In this document: piece after piece, positions 22,101-34,100 of the stretch
How the letters are laid out: each line of letters starts with the position of its first letter
Numbering within the stretch: the first letter of the stretch is position 1
Assembly: GCA_030068145.1 (NCBI GenBank)
Contig: JAPJBO010000669.1
Span: 62,001-126,000, forward strand
Direction of reading: 5' to 3'
DNA length: 64,000 bases
Source of the DNA: Diplonema papillatum
Lineage: Eukaryota; Euglenozoa; Diplonemea; Diplonemida; Diplonemidae
Position numbers and translations under genes: made by a program
Notes under the pieces: generated by a model
What the model was told of the DNA's origin: nothing
The model's input: the letters and a program-made list of their open reading frames with translations, nothing else
Databases searched by the model: none

Positions 22101-25100
22101 TAAACTGACTTCGCCAAAAAGCGTGTACCCGTTGGACTTTCACGCGGTGCGATTGCAAGAAGGCGCAGACAACCGCACAACAAGGGACGCTGCAGTCACA
22201 AGCGGTCAGTTTCGGAGCAACGAAGGTTGCGTTCACCAACGAGCTGCAGCACACGGTGGAGTATTCGAAAGCACCGAAGGGGTAACACCGGACAGGATCG
22301 GCAGCAAAGCGAAGCACGAGGAAGCCAGCTCGAAACTACCGGCTTCGCCAAGACCTACTACCCACGTTCCTCAGCAGGACAAACCAAGACCACTGTTGCC
22401 GGGCACCCATGGACTTCCGCTGCTAAGTGATGGTGGTCTTCTAGATACAAACGAAATACACTCGGGTCGCTCGGCAGTAGCCGACAGCGACTGTACACCA
22501 CTGCCGCAGAAATGCCAGCCGGCACCACTGGGAAACGATGCTGGGGACGAAGACGGAAAACTGCGCACACCGGCTTCGATTTCTGACGCACCAGTGCTGG
22601 TCGCGAGTTCGACGATGCTTCGCAAGGAGGTGGGGCCGCCACTCAGCCACACGCCTCCAGTCCCACTGCAGACTGCAGCAGCCGATATCGGCAATATTAG
22701 GACAAGGGAAGGGGCTGAGTGGCGGTCACTGTTCGAGCTCTCATCGATGCGAGAAGCCGCGAAGCCGGCCATCCAGGCGGGTGAAGAGTATTTGACAGAG
22801 CACGTAACATCTATCATCCGCGAAAACGCGTCTCTCGCCGCACAGCTGGTGGACATCAAATCGCGAGTACGTGCCCACGAAGCGACGATCGAGCATATGG
22901 AATCGACTGCAAAGCAGCAAACCGAGACTATTGAACACTGCCGTTCCCAGATGTCTGGGCTTGCTCTCATTCCGATCCATGAGGACACCATCAAGCGTTT
23001 AGAGGCGCAGTGCTCGTCGAAGAATGAACTTCTGGCAGAGCTCGAAGCGAGCCTTGCGAAGGCTAGAGGCAAGCAGCGTGATGCAAATGCTGGCCTTGAG
23101 CTGGTCAAGAGGAACCACGCGAAAAGAATCGAGACGATGGAGCAAGACCACATCCGCGACTTGCGCGAACTGAAGGCAGAGCATGACGCCAAAGCGAGTG
23201 CCGCCGCTTCAAAAATGCAGGGCTTCACTTCAAAGATAGGTTTGTACCTCCCTGTCATTTTTGTCAATTTGTCAGATGGCGCTTGGGCTTCGAGCCAACA
23301 AACAGAAAGTGTCGAGAAAACTCAATTCTTGTTATTCCTACCCCACTTTATCATTGCTTAACACAGCAAACGCTTTTTTTGTGTTAACAATGCATTGTTG
23401 GCACTAAGAATTGGTAGTTGGCACAAAATGGCTCAGAATGCAGGTTCGCGGCCAGAATGTGGAAATACTGTCTTGGAATACAACTGTTTTTGCGACAACC
23501 AGTTTCTGCTTCCCTGGAGACAGTATTTGTTACAGCTAAAAAGCTGCAAACCACGAATCAGCGAGCCAGAATACGCCGGTAAGCATCCCCCCGTCAACTT
23601 CCACCCAGCGGAGCTCCCCGTCACATCAAACGAGTTGGCCACCCAGGCGGACGATTGTTCTACTACGACCACCGAACGAGAAGACAGCCTCGACGCAAAC
23701 CCCCCGCAGCCCACGTTAAACTGGAGCCCGAAGATGAGAGTAGCCAACCTGGTCACTGTCATCACCCTCGCAGCAGCAGTCGCAGCAGGTGGTGCCAGAA
23801 CCATGGCAAAGCTTTCTCGGTACACTACGACCAACTCCTGCTTTCTGCAAGCGGCAATGAACTTGATCGCCGCGACGGACATGGCTCAACAAGTCGTGAT
23901 GTACCAGAAGTGCCCACATCACGCGAAGGGCGAATGCACAGCGGCCGTATACGAATGGGTTACGGGCAATCGATCGCAAGCGACGCTCCTGCACGTCTTT
24001 GCTAGCATCGACGGACCATTCGGCTACGGCCAACAGTGCGACCTCGGGGAAGTGCTGAGAGCGACCATCTCCGTGCTACTCATCGAAAAGTTGGCACACC
24101 GAACCTGTCGGCACCGCCAAGACTTCTTCGATGGCTTATGGCACGAGAGCACGGTTGCCACGACCTGCTCAGTGTGCAATCACACGAAGTCGAACCGGCC
24201 CGAACCGCAGGATATCACTTTCCTACCACCCGCGGAAGCCACAATACAGGGAAGTTTGAACCATGTCGGCCAGTGGCGTAAGGCTGCCGACTACAAATGC
24301 GGCGCATGCAAGCACATCAACACCACATCAACCAAAACTGTCTTTAGCCATACTTCAACTGTCTTTCACACCGTCAACACGATGGTTATGATTCAACTCC
24401 AAAGGGTCAACAAAGACGGAACCGCAAACCGCACCGCCGTACACCCAGAACACTCAATCCGGTTACCAGGGCTGGGCGCGCAGCTTAATTTGAAAGCAGT
24501 TGCGGTACACACCGGCTTCAATGATGCTGGGCACTACCGCATCCACGCCTACAACGCTATCGCAGACACCAACCAGCGGTGGACGTGTTTTGACGGTTTA
24601 CAAACGTGCAGTACGGCGACACCCCGCTTCTCCGACAACGAGACCTACCTATGCGTCTACCAGCCCGTGGACGATCACACAAACGAAGCCCCATCTGTGG
24701 TTCCCTTACCTCCCGACGACCAACGCGCACGACTAGCAGACTCGACGCAAGACCTACTCGAAGCCTTACGAGGAGACGAAAAATCCCAAAACCCAAGCAC
24801 CGCAGAATCCCTGCAACCCACTACGGAACCAGAATCTAGCGACGAAGATGAACTCCAGTGCCCGCACTGCCTCACGCGCACGACGGAAACAGTGGAGAAG
24901 TTCAAAGGTTTCCAAGGCCTCCGAACCCACCAACGACGATGCAAGAACAAACACCGCTCACCAGCACGGACGAAATCGACGTTGTCAAACACTGCGCTTA
25001 AGAGAGAATGATGTCCTTTTTGACACAGCGACGGACGAACCGCGGGGAAACCGCTTTTCAACAGTCTACGACACCACAAACCGTGGTGCAAAAAGAGGCA

Positions 25101-28100
25101 TCAAAAACTGAGAACAACCAGAAGGAGTCCTTCAGTCGAATAAACCACAGGTACCCAGTGTACCCAGAGTGCCTAGGCTGTGGCGAGCAACGAACAGCCC
25201 AACATTTACCGCCGTTTCAAAAAAAACTATCAGCTCAATAAGTCCCTTTAGCACACAACTACGTAGTAGAAGACACAGATAACAATCAGATTGCCGCCAA
25301 GGCAACAGCTACCAGGACACTAGACCGATACGGGCTACATGGCAACCCCTGCTAAACATGCAGAAAAGAGCCCGACTCCCGACACCACCGAATGACCCGG
25401 CGGGAAAACCCGGAAAAAAGCACGCGGCGCGAAAGCGCAACATTTCGAGAATGGAGCTGGATATCACCAGCCCTGCCACCTCGACTTCATCCTCATCCAT
25501 GTCAGGATCGCCCCCTCGAGCGACTGCTTCGGCAGGACAGCCGGCGCGAAAGCGCAACAAACGAAGAATGGAGCTGGATATCACCAGCCTATTATCACCG
25601 TCCTCGTCCGCTTTGAGATCGTCCTCGGACGACGTATTCAAATAACCCTAGCCTATGACAAATGCAAGCTTACCCCTGTGGTACCTGCATTTCAAGTTCA
25701 CACTGCTAAACATGTATGCACGTGCATGCTAATCCATGTGGTTCATGTACTTAAAAGAACTCAATGCTAAACATGTATGCACGTGGGGGGCCCGAGATCG
25801 CTTTCCTCGCGAACGTGAACTCGGTGTCGGTCACAAGAACCATGAATTTGGCAAAGCACATAGGAAAAAAGAGCGCGCGCTAAAGTAAGTCGAATAGTCG
25901 GCAATAGAAAGCAAAGATATACACACAAACATACAATACCTTAAAGGAACCTATGTATGACTACGGTCACCCGGAGACTATAAAACCCCGGATCCCTAAG
26001 CGAACTTGCACTCTATAAAGAACGTTGGCAGCGGTTTAACCAGAACACATGTAGGTTAAATCGCACAAACAAAAAATATATTGCTCGTGCAGATGGCGAT
26101 TGACCTGAAGGCTGTCGACTGGTCTCCCATCGAGGTCGTCCCTGCCCCCGACGGTTGGGAGGCCGCCGACGCGGACGTGGACTGCTGCGTCGACTGTGGC
26201 AAGGCCCACAACTCGGGTGCCTTCGGTGCCCGGTGCGGCAAACGGGGGTTCCCGTCATGCCTGAAGGCATCCCTGCCGAAGGAGGTCGCGCCCCTGTTCC
26301 TCGAACACTTGTCCGAGGCTGGGTCTGTCCCCAGTGCCTGGTGTCACTACACCAGGCCGGCAGCAGCCTAAAAGAAGAACAGAACGCGAGGGGGACCCGT
26401 GATCACGATCCGGCTGTCCCCCCGAGCTTGGACCCATGCTCCCTGCTCGCTGCTCTCGAAGAGGGGCCAGTCAAGACTGCCTTTCTTGCATTGTTTGCAC
26501 AGTCTGCCATGCAGGCTCAGCTCGCTCCAGTGCCAGCCGCACCGGTCACTACCGAAGCGGTGGATCCTCGTCGAGTCACTACTTGGCTGGAAGGATTGGC
26601 GAGCGGACAGGGGCGACAGATGATTCTGTCGGAGGTTAAGGCACGGTACACGTACCACCTGGTGCCAGAGCACCCCCACGATGCGGGAAGCTCCCTGGAT
26701 CATGAGCGGAGGATGCATTTCTCCACGCTCACGGCTCTGATGCCCCTGGCACACAGCTCCCCGCCTGTCCTCCAGGTTTTGCACCAGATCATGGTCCGCC
26801 TCGAAGCCCTTCGCCTTAAATGCCTCCACTCGAACGGCACTGAGTTCCAGGTTTCCTGGGAGACTCGCTTCGGATCCATGAACTATGCCGACTTCACGAA
26901 GGCGGCCTTGATCCAAGCCCAGAAGGCCATGGCCGAGCTGGCAAAAGGCAGACAACAAGGAGGAGAAGAAGGAGCCCTCCCTGAAGAGGCCTCGAAGGTG
27001 AGGGTCGGCGAGTCCCGCGGGCCTGCCTACCGCGGGTTTGTGGGCAGAGGTGGTAAAGAGGTCACTACCTCGGAAACAAGACTTCGGGTGTCCCGATCAA
27101 GATCGGTTCCGAAGGGATCAGGAGGCAGTCCTCCTCGCCGTGCAGAAGTGCAACAAGAGCACCCCTGCCTGGTGAGCCGCGCTCAGAGGAGGCCCGACGC
27201 TTTCGTCCCACGTTATCCGACGAGGAAGCCTTCCTGATGTGGGTGAATCGGAAGGTGACGGCTGGCGACATCAAGGCCGAGTCGGCTCTCCAGTACGTGA
27301 CCTACTTCCGGATGTCTCGGGTGAACTGGATGAGCGCATACCGGCGCTCGGTCAGGCTGACCATGGATCAGTTCGAGGGATGCCGGGCGGACCCCATCCA
27401 AAGAGGAGGTCCTACAGGTGGTCTCACGAGGCCCCGGCTTGCATACCATGGCCCTCCGGTTCCAGTGGTCGACGGCGTGCCGGTTCGTGGACCTGCAACG
27501 GGTCCGGTTGGACCACATGTGGTCGGTGGACAAGCAACAGGTCATGATCCTGTTTGTCGGCGGGAAGACCGACCCGACGTCCCGAGGACAGGGTCTCTTA
27601 CTGCCACGAAGCGGGGCTTTTCTGACGCCTTTTTGGGAATGGATCACCATCCAACGCCCTGCCAGCGGCCCCAAGGCGTTCGTGTTCCCCAACCTGTCAA
27701 GACAGGCTTACAACAGTTTCCTTCAAGAGGAGCTGGGGGTTCCTTCACACAGGATCAGACATGCCGCGCTGACTTGGGTGGCTTTTGTGGAAGGAGAGCA
27801 AGCAGCGATGTGCGTAGGTCGTCACGTCAACCCCAGGACGACGCGGCTGTACACGCCGCATCACCTTTGGCAGCCGACAGTCCCGGGTACAGCTGCGCTG
27901 CAGAAAACCGACTGAACGACCGCCCCGCTAAGCCTCCATTGTGGCCGCGCCACCTGGACAAGATCCTCCAGGGTTACGACTACGCCAACGGTTGGTTGAA
28001 CGCCAGCAGTGGAAAACGCGTAACGAAGGCATCCTATGAAGGTGAAATAGCTTCGACGGCTCCGCCGTTCAGTCACGAAGCGCTCCTGCACGATTTTCCC

Positions 28101-31100
28101 GCTCTCCGGACCAACATGCGATGGTTACTGGATTCCGAGTTCATCGGAAGCATGTTAAAACCGGGTTCGTTCGTATCCGGCCCTGGTCCGCGTTCTGGGA
28201 CTCCGTCGCGCCTTGCCCAGCTGCAGTAAAGAGCTGCCTCGTTGCCCAGTGCTCCGACATGCGTGGCTGCAATGGTGGAAACCGCTTTACACTCGTTCGA
28301 TCGATGTCGTCTCCGACGCCAGCATGTCGGCATGGGCCTTCGTGGCAGACGGGTCCCATGTCTACGGCGGTTTTCCTGCGGAGTTACTCCACGCGGCCAT
28401 CTTCATGAAGGAGCTATACGCCGTCGTTCGGGCCGTACAGCACGCGGTCCACGGCCAGTCGAGCGTGGACATCAACCTGCTTTGTGACAACAAGGCGGTG
28501 ATAGGCTGCGTACGCCGCGGCTACACGCTTCGTCAGGATGCGATGCAGCTGCTAACTCTGATCAACAAGAGCTTGGCCTCATCCAGGAGCCGGCTGAATA
28601 TCAGCTACGTCCCGTCGCTCCAGAACATCGCGGATCAGTACACAAGACTAAATCGCCCGCAATGTTAGCGCCCAACATCGACAGCCCACTTCGTCGAGTC
28701 CTCGTCAAGTGGGTCGGTTAGTTCTTCCTCCGTGTGGCATGCAGTTCATCATATCAGGCGAGCAACCGCCTTTTTGCTTAGTTTTCCGCCGGGTCCCATC
28801 CCGCGTTATCAGTCGCTCACGGTAGGAGGGGGGGGGGTTCGAATAGGGGCCGCTCGTGCTCCGGTGCCTGTTCTTTTTTGCGACAACCAATTTCTGCTTC
28901 CCTGGAGACAGTATTTGTTACAGCTAGAAAGAACGTTGGCAGCGGTTTAACCAGAACACATGTAGGTTAAATCGCACAAACAAATGTAATCAACCGTGGA
29001 TTTCCGGGCCCCTACAAAGGGAGCAGTTTTCGAGCAGCATTTCACACTTCGCAGTCGGTCTGACAGACCGACTCGGACCGGTTTTTTTCGTACTTTTTTC
29101 CGAGTCAGAAAAAAGTCAGACGGCCGTCTTTCTCGGACCCCGGTCGCCGTCCAGACCGGCTTCGTCACCACAAGGGGTGAGGTCGAACGGGCCGGCTCGC
29201 AGCCGGAGCCTGGGCCGACCCCGCCGGCCGCCGCAAGCGGCGAGGTCGACGAGGCCCACCACCCAGCCGCCAGCCAGGCGTACCTCCCCTCCGGGGGGGA
29301 GCAGCACGGTCGGGCAGGCCGTCACGGACTGGATCCGGAAGCAGCAGCGGTGTTTCAGCCACGGGGTCGACTCGAGCATGAACCCCACCCTGGAACCCTG
29401 CCCGGACTAACCAAGTCCGACTGTAGTTCGGAGTCGGACAGGCCCGAATTGGAAGCGGACTCGTCGGGACCTAGACCAGGCATGAATGAGGTACGTGATA
29501 CCATATGTGATCCACTGCCCTCTCGCGCATGGCAGACATAATGGCCGCTGTGTAAAGGCTCCGCTGCTTCCGGCTCAGCATTCGCTCAAACTCCTTCTGG
29601 ATTGAACGCCCTTCGGTTGCAAGTGCAAGACACTTGAACCAATTCTATAAGCTTACTTCTCCTGTTGGCAGTTCATGCAGCAAATCGTGTTGGCAGAATG
29701 ATAACATTGCGAGGGCTGGATGTGTTTCGAAGTAGGCCGTTCCATCAGTTGCAGCCTTCGTTGGGAACAAGCCGAACAACCCACTCTCAAGAAGTTCCGA
29801 CACATCCTGCTGGGCGTTTCCTTGAAAATTCTCAGGCATACACTTGCGGATTCGGGACAATATGGCAGACAGTGTTCCTGTTTCGACGTCTTGCTGAAGA
29901 AAGAGTGAGATCGTTACAAGCGTCATTCGCAGACGCAATGCGGTTGACCATGTTGTGCATCGAAGAAACTGTATGGCCCCCAAGAAACAGCTGTTACAAG
30001 TTTTGAATCCTGCGAAATCTCCTATTCACAACGTTGTTGGCTGCTTCAAGACCACGTGTAAACGTTTCCTCGCCTACAGAGCACGGTTAGACCATACTTG
30101 GCCTCCTGGCAACCCACGTTCCATCAGGCTGTCCATCTCTTGTACGGCGGTGTCAAGCATCACCCCACCAGTTCTTCGGGCGTTGGGGGGTGTACTCATC
30201 GTGTGCTGATAGCCCGCAGGACTGAAACCATGGTCAGGAACGAACGACCAGTAGCCTTGTTAAACCCGATGGCTTCTTCATAGAAGAAGTCCCTGATGGC
30301 TTCGTGGGCGCCCACTGCAGTGGTCGCTCGAGTGAGGAATTGCACCATATTCAGCTGCTTCGTCTTGGCTTCTCGTTTTTCTTCTGCTGCCTTCAGCTTG
30401 ACGACGAAGGCGGGTGTGTGCTACCACCGTGGGATCTTTTGGAGTGCAACCGCCAATGCCGCCTTGGCCGAGCAGGTGCGCAGCAGAGGCGGTGGAGAAG
30501 GCCTTCTCGCAGAACTTGCAGGTTACCTTGCATGTGATTGTCACCCCCTACCAGGCGTCTCCTTTGCGCTTGTTCGCCTTTTGTGACGAAAGGTCCGTCT
30601 GGATATTTTACTTAGTTGCCCCTCTTCCTTGATAGATTGCGTTTCCAGTGAATGCCGCCCTTGATACAGTAAACGCTGACACAACGTTTACTCAACGTTT
30701 ACTCAACGTTTACTCCACAATGAGTAAACGTAAACGTTTACCGTTTACCTGGAACACTGCCCTAGCCTAGGCCTATGTTGGCAAGTAAACGCGTTTCCAT
30801 CCGTTTTTTCCAAAACATGAAAACGGAAACGGAAACGGAAACGGAAACGGCTCCTTGGTTTTGCAGGCTACCCCGGGGAAACCACGCAACACCACCAGGG
30901 GTTACTACACGGTGAAGTCCAGCCCCAGAAGTTGGAGTTGAAGAGGGTGCCCGAGTCACACCCAAAGAGCGGGTGTGTCACCCGCTTTTTTAACTCCAGC
31001 TTTAACTCCAGCTTCTGAGGCTGCTCACATCCCGCACAGGGTGTGTCAACTTGCAGCCAAAACCGAAAATGATGTCGTGCATACGACCTCGTCGAGAAAA

Positions 31101-34100
31101 GAAACGGGGAGGTCACCAGGCCCGAGTCCCACCCGAAAGGCGGGTGTACGAAAAGTGCTTAGCAGTGTGGTTATTAGCGAACCGAGCGTGCGGAAAAATC
31201 CAGTGGCAGGTGGAAAAAACCTTTTTTATGAACGGGGTTTTTAACATTTGGGGCTTGGCAGGGTTGTGAGATTTCCGCTTATACCGCCTTCCGCACCCGA
31301 GTGGCAGACCGATACACGTACCCACATGCGCTTCCACTTTTATTCCTCAGTTGTTTGTGGTTTAAGCATATTCCTTGCAGTGTCCTGTCTCGATACAGGG
31401 TACCCAACGCACGTCTGCTACCGGACGGCTTCACGTGGCCAAGAACCCACGCCGCTTCCTTCCAATGCTTCCCCGGCCTGTCAGAAGGCCCGAGGTTACA
31501 GGTCCGAGATAGAGCTCTATCTCGCTGAAGGGACGTTTCGGTCCCTCCACTCAAGAGCTTCGCCAGAATCAGAACCCCACCAAAGTCTAAGCTGAGTGAA
31601 CCACAGCTACTTTGACCAACCCCGATAGCCCTTGAGTACTCGGCGCACGGCCTACCAGCCGTCCGCAAACCCGGGCGGACGTCCGCCGTCCGCCGGACGC
31701 GGACGTCCGGCCGCAGAAATCACTGCCCTAGGGGGGGCCCCGTAGGTAATCGGAAAGAATCGTGTTGAACTGGACTAAAGCCGGAACGGGTAAATGACAG
31801 ACCGGGTAAAACCTGAGACACCTGGGGGTCCCAGATTTCACCAGTCCGTCATTAACCCGTTGCTTTAATCCGCTGTTGTAAACGTCACACGCACCTTTAG
31901 TCTGCCGTCACATTTAACGGCGCTTACAAGAACAACGAGCTGCGTTGTGCTGCGGGGGAAACTGTCCTGCTCAACGCAACGCTAAAACTCCCGTTCCAGC
32001 AAAGCCATGGGAAGAGGAAGAAAGCAGTAAGCATTTCGCTGTTTTTGACTCTAGCAGCTCGAAGGATCCTGTGTGAACAGAAGATGAGAAGGACAGGAAG
32101 CAACCATCGTGAAGTGAGGGTCCCAATCCCAAAATGAAGCGGCTTGGACTGAAGCGTCGATGACAGTTGAAAAGCTGGTCGGTAAAGCGTCGCGAGCTTT
32201 AGTCAGCAATGGTACTCCTTGTTCTACAAGTCCCGCTGACGTGTGTCTCGATGCACCATGGGAAGCTCTTGCCAAAACAACCGAAGGAGCTGGTTGTCAC
32301 TCACGCTGAGGACTGTCCACTCCTTGATGCGAAAGCCGACCATGCCTCGCAGCAGCACGCGGGCAGGGCCCCCGAAGACGCAAAAAGCACCACTCCGGAA
32401 CGCGGCTGGGTGAGAGCCGGCTCGCCAGTCGAGCTGAGTATTGAGCAGGCGAACGTCCCCCAAAGCGTGGGCCGGCACCAGAGTCGCGATATTCTGCAAA
32501 AGCATGCAAACCTCGAAAGAAAAAGTCGAACCGGGTAAAAACTGGGACACCCAGGCCCATTTTTGGGAGTGTCCCAGGTTATACCCCGTTGATCCAATTA
32601 CGGGTACGGTATTATAAAAGAATCCGACCCGGCCGGTGGGGTTCGCCCCAGGCTGGAAACATCTGAGGTGCGGGTTTGCTATGGTTGACGAAAGGGGTGG
32701 AGACGAATCCTAAGACCCCAACGAGAGCTTACAATGAAGTCAATCTGGAAATCCGCTTCTGCCGGTTCGTCCCCGTGACTCCTTCGTCCTTCGCAGTAGC
32801 GTTTTGAACCCTTATTTCAGCACTATCGTCCGCAACAATCGTCCGCAACAATACTACAGTCTCCCTGCAAGAGCTCGTCGCGCAGGCGACAGGCGCTGCC
32901 GAGTCGAAAACAGCCGAAGCAGCTGCAGCCATGCTGAAGGGAAAGAAGGCAGCTGCCACTGTCGCCGCACTGGAAGCTGAGAAGCAGCAGCACCACGAAA
33001 TGCTTGCGGCCGCTTCGCTCCGCATCGGCTCTGCCATTCGCCTCCTCCACCGTGTCCACGCAGACAACATAGGCCCTGCGAGCAGCCGCCATCAAGAATG
33101 TCAGCAGGCCGACACTGTAACCACGACGACGTTGGAAAACGACTTGCAACAACTTGACAACGCCTGTTCAGCAGTGAAGAAGCACCTTCAGGAAGAAGCC
33201 GTGAAAAAAGCAGGCGAGATAGAAGACCTGATAAAGGAAAAAGCAGCTTACCAAGCGAAAGCGGCAAAGTACAAGGCAAAGGTGCAGGACAAGACACGAG
33301 ACCGCCAAAGACTTGTCGATGACACCGACGAGTTAACGAAGCAACTGTCCCGGAAGCAGGCAGAATGCCTGCAGCTCAATTCACAATTGACAACCTTCAG
33401 GCTGGAAGCTACACGCTTCGAGGCGAGTCTCAATTCTGTCCGCCAGGAGGCATCTGAGAACGCGCAGGAATGCTCCAGTATTGCAGAGAAACTGGAAACG
33501 AGTGAAGCCGCCCGCAAGGTTCTCCAGGACGCCGTCGACAAGGCCGAGAGCGCATCTGCGCAGAGTAAGGCGCACGCGCAAAGAGCCGACAAAGCGAAGA
33601 AAGACGAAGAGGCCCGTGTGCAGCAGCTCGAACGCATGCTGACTTCAACTCAAGACGATGTCTCGAAGCTTTCGAAGCAACTGAGGGATGTGGCGAAAGC
33701 ACAGCAGGAAGAACGCGCCCGTATGGCAAAAAAGATTACCAACCTCGAAAGCGATCTTCTTCAAGTAACAGAAGCTAGGAGTGACCTTGCAGAACAGCTC
33801 AGTCGGTTGCAGCAGGCTCGCGAGACTACGGAAGAACGGAATGCTGCACGGGTTAGAGAACTCAGTCAGGTATGCCCATTTGGATGTGCTGAGAGGTGAA
33901 TCGACGTCTGATCTGCCAACAGCGACTTTTCCGGCCGACTCTTCGGGGATCGATAGATGACATCAATTCCGAAACCCGTGATATCGCGAAGGCGAGGCAG
34001 TTGGTGAGGCTAGCTCCCGAACGTCAGAGCTTCCCCCCTCCCTCCATCTTCATTCGGGCTGCGCCAAGGATCATTGGGGTGAGCTTCACGGCGCGGTAGC

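Larger units (their letters stand above)
25012..26016. other. Region between the USP gene and the DIRS-like element
   Basis: Holds a 95-codon frame with internal duplication, the second copy of the shared 47-nt block, and at 25982-26010 a short sequence (AAAACCCCGGATC...) that recurs at about 63592. All of it lies in intron 2 of the coiled-coil gene. Confidence 0.5.

Noticed and set aside
24675-25091. Minus-strand frame opposite the USP C-terminus
   Set aside because: Shadow of the USP coding sequence.
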